DNA of 64,000 nt, taken from Psychroflexus torquis ATCC 700755 (GTDB taxonomy: Bacteria; Bacteroidota; Bacteroidia; Flavobacteriales; Flavobacteriaceae). The DNA is taken from contig NC_018721.1 of NCBI RefSeq assembly GCF_000153485.2, positions 868,001-932,000 on the forward strand, in the 5' to 3' direction. This document shows positions 17,373-27,300 of the stretch, piece after piece. Both the position numbers and the translations under genes were made by a program. The notes beneath the pieces are model-generated. The model had not been told where the DNA came from. It saw nothing but the letters and a program-made list of their open reading frames with translations, and did no database searches. Each line of letters opens with the position of its first letter. Positions within the stretch are counted from its first letter, which is position 1.

Positions 17373-19661
17373 CTATTGACTAATTTTAAAATCTTTTAAA
17401 ATTAGAATCCCACTTCTACTGAAACCTTCAAATTGGAGATGGTAATATTTAAAAATTTCACTTTTTGGAATTTTAAAGTAAACCTCGCCAAAATCATTAG
17501 TTTTTAAAACTGGCTTCCAGTCAATTTCAACAGGAATTAGATCTTGTTCTAAATTTATTTGTTTTGGGGGTGAATATGGTTTTGGCTTTTGATAAGCCTC
17601 TTTGATAACCTGTTTTTGATACAGCCTTACCAAATTCCTTTTGTAATCCTCTGTAGTAAAAACTTGATAAACCCTACTACCTCCAAGAGGTTGAACCATA
17701 ATACTCTCAACATCTCTCATATTTAAATTTACATGCAGTAGATCAAAATTTGCTTTTACTTCTCCGTCAATATATAATTCAGATTCTTTCCCCGCTCTTA
17801 TTAAATAATATTCTCCGTTTTTGTTTCTTCTTAACTCCACATTTTCCTTAAAGGCTAAAAAAGATAAGACATCGTCTTTATAAAAAGGATAAAACTCAAG
17901 TAATTCTAACTCAAAATATTTTCCAATGTCCCAAACAATAGAACTATATTTTTTTAGAAGCATTTCTCTCCTTTCCTTACGTTCACTTTTTGCTTTACCT
18001 AAGAGTAAGACCTCATCAAGAACAGTGGTATTATTTTGAAACGCACTATAGTCTAGATCGCCAATCTTGTCTTGCTCCCGAGTAGTAGTAGTTTTTAAAC
18101 TTTTAAGGACTGGAGGACTACTTTTTTCTTCCAAAACATCTATCACCAAATTATCAGGCCTCATTAAGCTAGCTCCAAGATCTAAAAAGGCAAGTTTTAA
18201 GGTATCTGAGTTATAGACCAAAAGGCTGTCAAACTGGAATTCCCTTTTGTGCTTAAGCACAATTTTATCTATTAGAAGATCATAATTTGTTAATAATGCT
18301 AAAGTGTGGGTCTTTAGTTCGCCTTCAATTCTACCTTTTAACTTTATGCCAACCTCCCACTCATAAGAAATTGTGTCCTTAAACTTTTTAAAATCTCCTA
18401 TTGAGTCTATTGAAGTTCCTTGCATAAGTAATACTAAGTCTAAATAATATTTACAATTTGGACTCTCTATGTCTTCAACACAGTTTATCAATTCTACATT
18501 TTCTTTCAACAGAGGAGTAAATAAGAGAGCTCCAGAGATACTTTTATCCGCATAAGATAAAGAGTGATTGGAAGCTAAAACTGATAAACTAACATTTGCT
18601 TTTAAAGGTTGATTTTGATTTGTGAGTTTTACCCTAAAAGCAATTGAATCTTGATCGGCAGATGCCACTTTTTGTAGATCAATTTTGGGTATAGAATTAC
18701 TTTTATGAACATAAATTTTTCTTTGGCTTACGGGCTGTCCATTTTTATACAAAACCAGTTTATTAATACCATGTTTAAACTGATGTGTATAGAGTTCAGC
18801 TATAGCTTGGGTAGTATCCTGTAGTTTAAATTGGAGATGACCAATACCATTTCGCAGCTCATAATCATTGCCTTTTTTTTCCTTTAAAGTTGCAGAATTA
18901 GTCTTAAGATGCACCTTAATTAAACTGTCATTTGTATTTTCTACAATCATCAATAGCCCTGTTTTCTTAGCCTTAGGCAGTTCTATTTCTAGAATTGTCT
19001 CTTTTACTTTTACTACGGCTATATAAGTTTCATTCTGTTGATAGTAAAAGCTAGATTTTGCTAGGCCAGCATGAGAAGTATCAAAACTGGCTATTTCATC
19101 TTTTTTTGAATTTAAAATCTTAGCTTGATAGTTAATTCCTTTCCCATTGTCTTGAAGCTGAAGCGCCACTGTGGTTTGAGCATTTTCTAAGAAAAACCCT
19201 CCTTCAATTGCAATTTTAGTAAAATACCTGGAGCTAGAGGTTGATAGAATTTCTTGAGCATCTGCTACTATTTTTATTTTTTTCTCAAAAATATAGCCGT
19301 TGTCAAAGTTTCGCATAAAATTGGTATATCCTTGGATATAGTACTCGCCTGGGGGAAGAAGTTCAAATTCAATTTGACCATAACCTACTCCATTTTTTAT
19401 GTGAATTCTTTGAGTTGCTATTAAGTCCTGCCTTTGGTTGAGAAGATTCACATAAAGCAAAGTAGTAGAGAAAGAGGGAGCATTATTTTGATTTGTAACA
19501 TAAGCTTTAAACCAAAGGGTATCAGTAAGTGAGAACACTGGTTTGTTCAAATGTATAAACACTTTTTCTTCAATACCTTCAGACACCGGAATGCTATGAT
19601 GATATTGACTAGAAGCAGTGACTGAATAAAGAAAGAAAAGTAAACCAATATACTTTATCAA
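17373..19661 (-). CDS. MG2-domain, macroglobulin-like envelope protein
   Basis: 762 residues. The N-terminus MIKYIGLLFFLYSVTASSQ is a signal peptide. Residues 30-140 contain KVFIHLNKPVFSLTDTLWFKAYV and LLPPGEYYIQGYTNFMRN, the hallmark of the MG2-like domain found in many Bacteroidota outer-membrane proteins. Several further beta-sandwich segments follow. Near residue 660 the stretch VESIMVQPLGGSRVYQVFTTEDYKRN resembles the plug-type region that ends the larger members of this group. The last part (residues 700-762) is a beta domain. It has no TonB-dependent barrel. A role in the cell envelope, perhaps linked to polymer or protein handling, is inferred from the family only. Monocistronic; no partner adjacent. 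Confidence 0.8.
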   Translation of the reverse strand: MIKYIGLLFFLYSVTASSQYHHSIPVSEGIEEKVFIHLNKPVFSLTDTLWFKAYVTNQNNAPSFSTTLLYVNLLNQRQDLIATQRIHIKNGVGYGQIEFELLPPGEYYIQGYTNFMRNFDNGYIFEKKIKIVADAQEILSTSSSRYFTKIAIEGGFFLENAQTTVALQLQDNGKGINYQAKILNSKKDEIASFDTSHAGLAKSSFYYQQNETYIAVVKVKETILEIELPKAKKTGLLMIVENTNDSLIKVHLKTNSATLKEKKGNDYELRNGIGHLQFKLQDTTQAIAELYTHQFKHGINKLVLYKNGQPVSQRKIYVHKSNSIPKIDLQKVASADQDSIAFRVKLTNQNQPLKANVSLSVLASNHSLSYADKSISGALLFTPLLKENVELINCVEDIESPNCKYYLDLVLLMQGTSIDSIGDFKKFKDTISYEWEVGIKLKGRIEGELKTHTLALLTNYDLLIDKIVLKHKREFQFDSLLVYNSDTLKLAFLDLGASLMRPDNLVIDVLEEKSSPPVLKSLKTTTTREQDKIGDLDYSAFQNNTTVLDEVLLLGKAKSERKERREMLLKKYSSIVWDIGKYFELELLEFYPFYKDDVLSFLAFKENVELRRNKNGEYYLIRAGKESELYIDGEVKANFDLLHVNLNMRDVESIMVQPLGGSRVYQVFTTEDYKRNLVRLYQKQVIKEAYQKPKPYSPPKQINLEQDLIPVEIDWKPVLKTNDFGEVYFKIPKSEIFKYYHLQFEGFSRSGILILKDFKISQ

Positions 19662-19935
19662 ATCAAAGTTTTTATTTAAATATAAATAAAAACTTTATGA
19701 TAGACCGTTTAAAATAGACATCAAATACAATACAGCGACATGCATTAAAGCCTTTAACTATTTATTTTACTCTTTAGAAAACAAATTAATATTAAAGCTG
19801 ATTTTACTTAAGAAAAAGGTGTCTATTGAGCTGGTTGCCTGCCTAGACCTAAAAATTCGTAATGGCAGGTAGGGCTTTCGTCTAGAACTACAGCATAAAC
19901 ACCTAGCATAGATACTTACTTCGCAAAAACAAAAA

Positions 19936-19962
19936 AACCGATTTCAATAAAGAAATCGGTTT
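19936..19962 (-). terminator. Terminator of tRNA-Gln
   Basis: ACCGATTTC and GAAATCGGT form a stem with loop AATAAA. On the minus strand it lies just after the tRNA and is followed by a T run. Confidence 0.75.
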
Positions 19963-19971
19963 AAAAACTTG

Positions 19972-20044
19972 TTGGCCTACTAGGTTTCGAACCTAGACTC
20001 TTCTGGACCAAAACCAGATGTGTTGCCAGTTACACTATAGGCCA
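19972..20044 (-). tRNA. tRNA-Gln (UUG)
   Basis: The minus strand folds as a tRNA: acceptor TGGCCTA/TAGGCCA, D-arm with GTAACTGGCAAC, anticodon arm TCTGG-TTTTGGT-CCAGA with anticodon TTG, and T-arm CTAGG-TTCGAAA-CCTAG. CCA is not encoded. Confidence 0.95.
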
Positions 20045-20225
20045 ATATTCTATTGGAGTGCAAATATAAAACTAACTTTTGTATGGGCAAAAGTATTTCA
20101 AAATTTATTCAAAAAAATATTTGCAGGTCATTTCATCAAGATGGTTGGTTTCTAAGTAATAATAATCAAATCATACGTTTATAAGATTTCATAATTGTTT
20201 ATTTTCGCTCAAAATATTTATATCC

Positions 20226-23200
20226 ATGACTAAATCTGCCTTTTCATTTTGGAATAAACTTTTAGGCTGGTTTGCCTTTCTTGTTGCTCTTGTGACTTAT
20301 ATCCTAACCGTAGAGCCAACAGCAAGCTTTTGGGATGCTGGTGAATATATAGCGACCTCTGCCAAGCTTCAAGTTGGTCACCCACCAGGAGCTCCATTTT
20401 ATCAAATTTTTGGAGCCTTCTTTTCCATGTTTGCTTCAGATGAAAGTCAGATTGCCTACATGGTAAATCTCATGTCTGGGGTTGCGAGTGCTTTTGCCAT
20501 TTTATTTATGTTTTGGTCAATCACTTTATTATTAAAAAAACTCACTAAAACGATAGACGCCAAAGGAACCTCTTCAGATCTTGCTATTTTGGCAAGTAGT
20601 CTGGTTGGAGCATTAACCTTTGCGTTTTCAGATAGTTTTTGGTTTAGCGCTGTTGAAGCAGAAGTCTACGCTATGGCAGCCTGTATTATGGCAGCTATGT
20701 TTTATACAGGCTTGTTATGGGAAAGAGATATGCATAAGCCTAGAGGAAATCGTTGGCTGATTTTAATCTGTCTCATAGTGGGACTTTCCTTTGGAGTTCA
20801 TTTTATGGCCTTGTTAACCATTCCAGCAATAGGCTTTCTATACTATTTCAAAAATTTCAAAAAAATCACCATCAAGAACTTTGTAATTGCCAACTTCGTC
20901 GTCGTTGGGATCTTATTGTTTATTTTTAAACTCCTCCTGCCCTACTCCTTGACGTTTTTCGCAAAAATGGAAGTCTTTTTTGTAAACAGTATAGGCTTAC
21001 CCTTCAATTCAGGAACTGTTATAGCTGGTTTACTCGTTATTGCTGCATTTTATTTCGGACTCAAATATACAAGGCTCAAAAATTATATTCACATCAATAC
21101 GGTTTTACTCTGTATCCTATTTGTATTTATAGGCTTTTCAAGTTGGATTATGTTACCCATACGGGCTAACGCTGGAACTGTAATTAATGAAAATAACCCT
21201 AGTAGTGCTCAACAACTCCTCGCTTATTATAACAGAGATCAGTATGGTGAAACTCATCTGTTTTACGGCCCTCAGTTTACCGAATTATTTGCTGGTTTGG
21301 ACCCTGATAACCCTTATGTAGATGATAATGCAATTTATGAGAAAGATGAAGAGAAGCAGGAGTATGTGATTGTCAATGATTATAAAAATGCTAGACAAAA
21401 TTCTGATGCCTCACATAAAACCTTTCTCCCAAGGATGTGGAGTACACAACATGCAGCCAATTATATGATGTTTACTGGACCTCTAGAGTTTTCTATAAAA
21501 CCAGAATACAGAGGAGAACAAGAATTAGGCTCAATTATTGAAACTTTTAGAGACGATTATAGAAAAGGAGAGGTCTCTTCTGATGGTTACATCAGCTTTT
21601 TAAAACGCTTTAACCAATACCTAGATATTGAAAAGCCTTCCACTGCCTCAAATCTCAGCTATTTGTTTGAGTTCCAGATGGGCTATATGTATTGGAGGTA
21701 TTTTATGTGGAATTTTGCGGGTAGACAGAACGATGAACAAGGAAAATACACAAATTTTGATGGTAATTGGTTGAGCGGTATCGACTTTATTGACGAAAAT
21801 CGACTGGGAAGTCAACAGAATTTACCTTCAGACCTTTCTGAGAATAAAGCAAGAAACACCTACTATTTCCTCCCTCTTATCTTGGGCTTAATCGGTTTAT
21901 TTTTTCACGCGTCCAAAGATGTAAAGCGCTTTTGGGTGCTGACAGTCTTTTTCTTATTTACAGGAATCGCTTTAAAAATATACCTCAACGAGAGATCTTT
22001 TGAACCCAGAGAACGAGATTATGCTCTGGTAGGATCGTTTTATGTGTTTGCCATTTGGATTGGATTAGGCGTTTATGCTCTATTCCATTACTTAAAAGCT
22101 TATGTTACGCCCAAACTAGTGGCACCAGCTGTAGGCCTACTTTGCCTAATCTGTGTCCCCGCCCTTATGGCCTCAGAAAATTGGGACGACCACGATCGCT
22201 CTGGAAAATACACGACTCTCGCCATGGCCAAGAAATATCTAGAGGGCTTAGATCAAAATGCCATTTTATTCACCATAGGAGATAACGATACTTTCGCCTT
22301 GTGGTATGCCCAAGAAATCGAAGGCTACAGAACCGATGTGAGAACCATCAATACGAGCCTTTTTGCTACAGATTGGTACATAGACCAAATGAGAAGAAAA
22401 GCTTACGACAGTGAGCCTATTAAAACGACGTTAAAACACGAAGATTATAAGTATGGGACCAATGATGCCATTTGGTTTCAAAAAGATCCCAGATTAGGAG
22501 ATTCCCTCAACATCAAGCAATTTATTCAGTATATAGAGAGCGATAACGAAACGACCAGAGCAGAACTCCAAAGTGGGCAAGTCATCAACACCTTTCCTAC
22601 TAAAAACATAAGAGTCCCTGTGGATAAAGAAAAAGTCCTTAAAAATGGAATCGTAGAGCAAAAGAATGCTGACTTAATTGAACCTTATGTCGAAATTAAT
22701 TTGGAAGATAACCTTATCTATAAACCAAATTTAATGATGCTTGACCTCCTAGCGAATAATGATTGGGATCGCCCTATCTATTTCACTGGAGGGAGTTTTA
22801 GAGACGAAGATTATTTATGGATGAAGGATTACCTTCAACTAGAAGGGGTTACCTATAAACTTGTCCCTATCAAAACTCCTGTGGATGAGAGAAATCCGTT
22901 TGATATGGGACGGATCGATGCCGATAAAATGTATGATATTGTTATGGATTGGGATTGGGGGAATAGTGGAAGTGATGATATCTACCACGACACAGAAACC
23001 AGAAAAAATGCCATAACCTATAGAAGTAATCTTGCTCGATTGGTTGAAAAATTGATTAAAGAAGATAAACTAGAAAAAGCAGAAAACGTTCTAGATTTAG
23101 GCATGGAAAACATTCCTGTAAAACATTTCCAATACTATCAACTTCTAGAACCCTTTATAAATGGGTATTATGAAGTAAATAAGCCTGAAAAAGCAAGGGA

Positions 23201-23549
23201 AGTCTGGGAAGCTGTCGCTAATAATTATAAGGAATGGCTGACTTACTATGCAGGTCTGGACTATGAAAACCAAATAGAGAATGCAGATAGGATCTTTGGT
23301 GAAATTGAAAAGTATAGAAGCCTTGTGGATATTTTAATAATTCAACAAGACGAAGAATTGGTTAAAGATAAAGCTGCAGAGTTCAATTCTTACCTAGAAA
23401 AGTTTAGTCATTTCTACGAAGATTCTCCTGAAGATAATGTGAACGAAAAACTGCTTCAAGAATTGGAAGAGGACGAGAGCAATCAGATTGAAAAGGATAG
23501 TGCTAGCGATGACTTAGTGTCTCCAGATCAATTACCCACTAATCCATAA
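20226..23549 (+). CDS. GT117/DUF2723 membrane glycosyltransferase-like protein
   Basis: 1107 residues. The N-terminal region resembles GT-C (protein O-mannosyltransferase-type) enzymes. TEPTASFWDAGEYIATSAKLQVGHPPGAPFY is read around residues 30-60, with the Asp typical of the first luminal loop, and at least ten membrane segments follow (to about residue 640). The C-terminal 450 residues are soluble, with TPR-like helices (ARLVEKLIKEDKLEKAENVLDLGMENI). In Bacteroidota this family is assigned to protein O-glycosylation at the periplasmic face; the sugar donor is unknown. The NodB deacetylase gene follows after 5 bp and is probably cotranscribed. Confidence 0.88.
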   Translation: MTKSAFSFWNKLLGWFAFLVALVTYILTVEPTASFWDAGEYIATSAKLQVGHPPGAPFYQIFGAFFSMFASDESQIAYMVNLMSGVASAFAILFMFWSITLLLKKLTKTIDAKGTSSDLAILASSLVGALTFAFSDSFWFSAVEAEVYAMAACIMAAMFYTGLLWERDMHKPRGNRWLILICLIVGLSFGVHFMALLTIPAIGFLYYFKNFKKITIKNFVIANFVVVGILLFIFKLLLPYSLTFFAKMEVFFVNSIGLPFNSGTVIAGLLVIAAFYFGLKYTRLKNYIHINTVLLCILFVFIGFSSWIMLPIRANAGTVINENNPSSAQQLLAYYNRDQYGETHLFYGPQFTELFAGLDPDNPYVDDNAIYEKDEEKQEYVIVNDYKNARQNSDASHKTFLPRMWSTQHAANYMMFTGPLEFSIKPEYRGEQELGSIIETFRDDYRKGEVSSDGYISFLKRFNQYLDIEKPSTASNLSYLFEFQMGYMYWRYFMWNFAGRQNDEQGKYTNFDGNWLSGIDFIDENRLGSQQNLPSDLSENKARNTYYFLPLILGLIGLFFHASKDVKRFWVLTVFFLFTGIALKIYLNERSFEPRERDYALVGSFYVFAIWIGLGVYALFHYLKAYVTPKLVAPAVGLLCLICVPALMASENWDDHDRSGKYTTLAMAKKYLEGLDQNAILFTIGDNDTFALWYAQEIEGYRTDVRTINTSLFATDWYIDQMRRKAYDSEPIKTTLKHEDYKYGTNDAIWFQKDPRLGDSLNIKQFIQYIESDNETTRAELQSGQVINTFPTKNIRVPVDKEKVLKNGIVEQKNADLIEPYVEINLEDNLIYKPNLMMLDLLANNDWDRPIYFTGGSFRDEDYLWMKDYLQLEGVTYKLVPIKTPVDERNPFDMGRIDADKMYDIVMDWDWGNSGSDDIYHDTETRKNAITYRSNLARLVEKLIKEDKLEKAENVLDLGMENIPVKHFQYYQLLEPFINGYYEVNKPEKAREVWEAVANNYKEWLTYYAGLDYENQIENADRIFGEIEKYRSLVDILIIQQDEELVKDKAAEFNSYLEKFSHFYEDSPEDNVNEKLLQELEEDESNQIEKDSASDDLVSPDQLPTNP

Positions 23550-23554
23550 AGGTA

Positions 23555-24172
23555 TTGAGGTCTAGCACTTTTCTTCAGCGACTATTTCCTCACCGGGTGT
23601 GGAGCATTTCAACCGAAAAGAAAGAAATGTTCCTCACCTTTGATGATGGTCCCATTCCTGAAGTGACCCCATGGGTCTTGGATACCTTAAAAACCCATAA
23701 GGCTAAAGCTACTTTTTTTTGTATCGGAGATAATATAAAAAAACATCCAGAACTCTTTCAACAGATTATAGATGAAGGACATTCTGTTGGAAATCACACC
23801 TTCAATCATTTGAACGGCTGGCAAACCTCTTCAAAAAACTACTTAGAAAATGTTGAAGCCTGTAAGCAAGAAATAGAATTACACTCTGCCCCTACACACT
23901 TATTTAGGCCTCCTTACGGTAAGTGCACCTCCACACAAGCTAAAGCCTTAAAAAGAGATGCACAACAGATTATCATGTGGGATATCCTTAGTAAAGATTA
24001 TAAGTCTAGCTTCAACAAAGAGGCTTGTTTTCATTGCGTTGAAAGATCAGCTAGTGCTGGCAGTATCATTGTTTTTCACGATAGCCTAAAAGCTGCAAAA
24101 AACATGAAATATGCCTTGGTCAGAACCTTAGAAACCTTTAAAGAATTTACGTTTAGCGCTTTAAAACAATAG
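23555..24172 (+). CDS. NodB-type polysaccharide deacetylase
   Basis: 205 residues from a TTG start, the only start in frame that leaves the domain whole (first ATG is just ahead of the catalytic strand). Motifs are in order: LTFDDGPIPE (catalytic and metal Asp at about 30-31), GNHTFNHLNGW (metal His pair), FRPPYGKC, and near the C-terminus IIVFHDS. The set is complete, so it is likely an active metal-dependent carbohydrate deacetylase. There is no signal peptide, so cytoplasmic or peripheral action is inferred. Its start lies 5 bp after the GT117 stop, suggesting coupling; the substrate is not evident. Confidence 0.9.
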   Translation: MRSSTFLQRLFPHRVWSISTEKKEMFLTFDDGPIPEVTPWVLDTLKTHKAKATFFCIGDNIKKHPELFQQIIDEGHSVGNHTFNHLNGWQTSSKNYLENVEACKQEIELHSAPTHLFRPPYGKCTSTQAKALKRDAQQIIMWDILSKDYKSSFNKEACFHCVERSASAGSIIVFHDSLKAAKNMKYALVRTLETFKEFTFSALKQ

Positions 24173-24309
24173 ATGTGGTCACTATACACATCTTAAACAC
24201 AGGTAAATCAGAAATAAGAAAGCTCACTACCTCCCTTAGAGTCAATTAGAAGTATCTGTTCGCTAGAATTCTACAAAATAGTTTTAAACTTAACTTGAGT
24301 TATAATCTG

Positions 24310-24317
24310 TATATTTG
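24310..24317 (+). promoter_or_regulatory. -7 element upstream of the toxin-antitoxin pair
   Basis: TATATTTG matches TAnnTTTG and lies 20 bp before the antitoxin start. Confidence 0.5.
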
Positions 24318-24336
24318 ATGTAAACATCTTTTCACT

Positions 24337-24573
24337 ATGGATTTACAAACTCGAAAATTAAATTTAATAACCTATTTAGCTCAAGTTCAAGATGAAGTTT
24401 TATTGGAAAAGTTAGAAAGTTATATCTTAACAAATGAAAGAGAGTTCTATTCCGAATTGAAACCTTTTACGATTGAAGAATTAGTAAATAGAATTAAAAA
24501 ATCTGAATTAGATTACAAAGAGGGAAAATTCAAAAGTCAAGAAGATTTGGAAAAAACATCTACAAATTGGTAA
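24337..24573 (+). CDS. Putative antitoxin of a ParE/RelE-type module
   Basis: 78 residues. Helical and charged, with ELKPFTIEELVNRIKKSELDYKEGK near the C-terminus, a segment seen in small Bacteroidota antitoxins that precede ParE/RelE toxins. No separate DNA-binding domain is obvious. It ends 3 bp before the toxin start, the normal tight antitoxin-toxin coupling, and probably neutralises the neighbouring toxin by binding through its C-terminal helix. Confidence 0.75.
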   Translation: MDLQTRKLNLITYLAQVQDEVLLEKLESYILTNEREFYSELKPFTIEELVNRIKKSELDYKEGKFKSQEDLEKTSTNW

Positions 24574-24576
24574 AAG

Positions 24577-24918
24577 ATGATCATAATCTGGACTGATTTC
24601 GCAATTAAAAATCTTAAAGATATTTTTGACTATTACAGTACCGAAATAAATAAAAAAATAGCCCACAAGATTAGAAGAGAAATTCTTCAATCTACAAATC
24701 AACTCAAAAACAATTCCGAACTAGGCCAAATTGAATTCAACCTCGAAAAGCTTGAGCAAAATCATAGGTATCTCGTTTGTGGAAATTATAAAGTGATTTA
24801 CAGAGTTTTTGAAAATCAAGTCATAATTAATGATGTTTTTGATACCAGGCAAGATCCAGAGAAAATGAATGATGAAAAACGTAAATTCCTTATAAGTCCC
24901 AGATTTATACCCATTTAG
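24577..24918 (+). CDS. ParE/RelE-family toxin with a C-terminus altered by a MITE
   Basis: 113 residues. The ParE/RelE fold is visible: IIIWTDFAIKNLKDIFDYY, IAHKIRREILQST, GQIEFNLEKL, HRYLVCGNYKVIYRVFENQVIINDVFDTRQDPEKM. ParE toxins block gyrase and RelE toxins cleave mRNA on ribosomes; the sequence does not settle which. The fold ends at about residue 104. The last codons (ATA CCC ATT TAG) lie inside the terminal repeat of a miniature element starting at 24908, which therefore provides the stop codon. Activity is probably unaffected because the domain is complete. Confidence 0.85.
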   Translation: MIIIWTDFAIKNLKDIFDYYSTEINKKIAHKIRREILQSTNQLKNNSELGQIEFNLEKLEQNHRYLVCGNYKVIYRVFENQVIINDVFDTRQDPEKMNDEKRKFLISPRFIPI

Positions 24919-25090
24919 CATTAAAATGTCGTATAAAATCAGTTCTTTTTCACTTACTAATCGTCATAAAATAAAACCGTAACTATTGCTATGCTTCTGT
25001 TTTTGTCCTCAACTAAGTAAAAAACCTGTGCTGAACTACTTCGTAAAATAATTCAAATTTTTAATGCATCATTTAAAAACTAGATTGGTA
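24908..25090. mobile_element. Miniature inverted-repeat element, form B, copy 1
   Basis: 183 bp between TACCCATTTAGC and CTAGATTGGTA, flanked by TTA on both sides (24905-24907 and 25091-25093). It is the reverse orientation of the copy at 60118 and shares with form A the internal CCTGTGCTGA(A/G)CTA and the TACCAAT/ATTGGTA type ends. It overlaps the 3' end of the ParE/RelE gene. Confidence 0.82.
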
Positions 25091-25123
25091 TTAGACTTAT
25101 AAGAATGTATCACTCAAACCAAT

Positions 25124-26815
25124 TTAAACCAAGTTTACAAATAAACCCTCATTCGTTTTGTCAACTGTAGCTTGGTCTTTCGATCTGAGTCCTTTAATGG
25201 CTTTGTCCCACTTTTTATTACTCAACTCCGATTTGGATTTTATCTCCTCCAAGGCTTGTGGAGAGGTTACTTTCAGTAAGTCTATAACTACTTTTTCTTC
25301 TTCAGTAAGCTCTACCTTTTTCTTTTCTGGCCTCATCTGAGGGAAAAACAAAACTTCTTGTATGGAGGGGTTGTTGGTCAAAAACATAATTAACCGGTCC
25401 ATTCCAATTCCCAAGCCAGAGGTAGGTGGCATTCCGTATTCCAGTGCCCTTAAAAAATCATAATCGATAAATTCTGTCGCTTCGTCGTCTCCTTTTTGAG
25501 ATAATTTCATCTGATCTTCAAACCGTTCTCTTTGCTCAATAGGATCGTTAAGTTCAGAATAGGCGTTGGCAATTTCTTTACCACAAACCATCAGTTCAAA
25601 ACGTTCGGTAAGGTCTGGATTGTCTCTATGCTCTTTACATAGCGGACTCATTTCTTTAGGATAATCGATAATAAAAGTGGGCTCTATAAACTTACCTTCA
25701 CATTTCTCACCAAAAATCTCATCGATCAACTTGCCTTTACCCATAGTCTCATTCACCTCCAAATTCATTTCCAGAGCAGCAGTTCTCAATTCCTCTTCAG
25801 ACTTTCCTGTAATATCGAAACCTGTAAATTGGATAATGGCAGCGGTCATAGTCACCCGTTTGTAAGGTGCTTTAAAATCGACATGATGTTCTTTAAACAT
25901 AGTTTTGGTCGTCCCGTTAACTTGCAAAGCACAATACTCCAGCAAGTTCTCTGTAAACTCCATCATCCAGTTGTAATCTTTATAAGACACATAAATTTCC
26001 ATGGCGGTAAACTCAGGGTTGTGAGTTCTATCCATCCCTTCATTTCTAAAGTTTTTAGAAAACTCATACACCCCATCAAAGCCCCCTACGATTAAACGCT
26101 TTAGATAAAGCTCATTGGCAATTCTCAAGTATAAAGGAATATCTAAAGCATTGTGGTGAGTGATAAACGGGCGTGCTGCTGCACCACCTGGGATAGATTG
26201 GAGAATAGGCGTTTCTACCTCCATATAGCCTTTCTCATTAAAGAAATTTCGCATTGCTGTAAACAAAGCCGAGCGTTTTTTGAAAATATCTTTCACTCCG
26301 GGATTCACCACCAAATCGACATAACGCTGTCTGTAGCGCTGTTCTGCATCCTGAAACCCATCGTATTCATGGCCCTCTCTATCTTTTTTGGGAAGAGGAA
26401 GCGGTTTTAGAGATTTACTCAACAGTTTAAAGTCCAACACTTTTATGGTCTTCTCCCCTACCATAGTCGTAAACAACTCCCCTTCGATCCCTATAAAATC
26501 ACCGATGTCTAGTAATTTTTTATAGACCTCATTATAGAGAGTCTTATCCTCTCCTGTACAAATCTCATCTCTATTAAAATAGACTTGGACACGGCCTTCC
26601 CCATCTTGCAACTCCGCAAAAGAAGCTTTTCCTTGAATCCTTCTAGACATCAAACGACCGGCGACTACAACTTTTTTCCCTTCCTCAAAGTTTTCCTTCA
26701 CTTGGGTAGACGTGTGGGTATAATGAAACTGGTCTGCAGGATATGGATTGATGCCCATACCCTTTAAGGTGGTTAATTTATCTCGCCTTACGCGCTCTTG
26801 CTCTGATAATTGCAT
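25124..26815 (-). CDS. lysS: Lysyl-tRNA synthetase, class II
   Basis: 563 residues. The N-terminal OB-fold anticodon-binding domain (about 40-150, VVVAGRLMSRRIQGKASFAEL) precedes the class II catalytic core. Motif 2 is FRNEGMDRTHNPEFT and motif 3 is GLGIGMDRLIMFLTN. It charges tRNA-Lys in the cytoplasm. A C-terminal extension of about 60 residues after PQMRPEKK (VIDLLKVTSPQALEEI...) is not present in the E. coli enzyme and occurs in Bacteroidota homologues as far as I know. The downstream (left) neighbour region holds the form B miniature element. Confidence 0.97.
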   Translation of the reverse strand: MQLSEQERVRRDKLTTLKGMGINPYPADQFHYTHTSTQVKENFEEGKKVVVAGRLMSRRIQGKASFAELQDGEGRVQVYFNRDEICTGEDKTLYNEVYKKLLDIGDFIGIEGELFTTMVGEKTIKVLDFKLLSKSLKPLPLPKKDREGHEYDGFQDAEQRYRQRYVDLVVNPGVKDIFKKRSALFTAMRNFFNEKGYMEVETPILQSIPGGAAARPFITHHNALDIPLYLRIANELYLKRLIVGGFDGVYEFSKNFRNEGMDRTHNPEFTAMEIYVSYKDYNWMMEFTENLLEYCALQVNGTTKTMFKEHHVDFKAPYKRVTMTAAIIQFTGFDITGKSEEELRTAALEMNLEVNETMGKGKLIDEIFGEKCEGKFIEPTFIIDYPKEMSPLCKEHRDNPDLTERFELMVCGKEIANAYSELNDPIEQRERFEDQMKLSQKGDDEATEFIDYDFLRALEYGMPPTSGLGIGMDRLIMFLTNNPSIQEVLFFPQMRPEKKKVELTEEEKVVIDLLKVTSPQALEEIKSKSELSNKKWDKAIKGLRSKDQATVDKTNEGLFVNLV

Positions 26816-27240
26816 AATTAAGTCTATTTTCTAATGCCGCAAATATAAAGACAATCCGCCAATATCGTAAGCCATCCTCACAATTAAACCACAGCATCTT
26901 AAGAAATGCTATCTAGTTTTAAAGCCTTTTTATTTATTTTGATTTTGTGTGAATTTAATTTGATGCCTTTTAGACAGTGAGCTTTATGTTTTTTAGTTAC
27001 TTTCAAGAGGCATCTGGGATGTAGAGATTTGGCTGAAGGTGAAAAGTTCATTTCAATTTTAAAAGCCTTCAATTTTCACCTTAAGTCATGGGTGAAAGGT
27101 AAATCCTACTTCTTCAAGCTCTTTAGACATAAGATAAAACAAACTAAAACCCCTTAAAACTAAATACCGAAAAACTGTTAAAAACATACTTATAATCGGG
27201 GATATAAACTCTTAATATGAATAAAAATATTAAATTTATT
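26816..27240. other. Intergenic region upstream of the BspA locus
   Basis: About 425 bp. No gene is seen. The segment near 27150-27222 (CCCCTTAAAACTAAATACCG ... TATAAACTCTTAATA) recurs at about 33070-33140, and in part near 41230, so it belongs to the duplicated upstream region of the BspA-like genes. Confidence 0.6.
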
Positions 27241-27300
27241 ATGTTTTAACACTAGCATCCGAAAGTCGGGATTTTAAAAAGCCCTCAGAATCACGTATTT

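Noticed and set aside
24337..24918. Toxin-antitoxin pair as a type II system of a named family
   Set aside because: ParE and RelE share this fold and the sequence alone does not separate gyrase poison from mRNA interferase, so no gene symbol is given.
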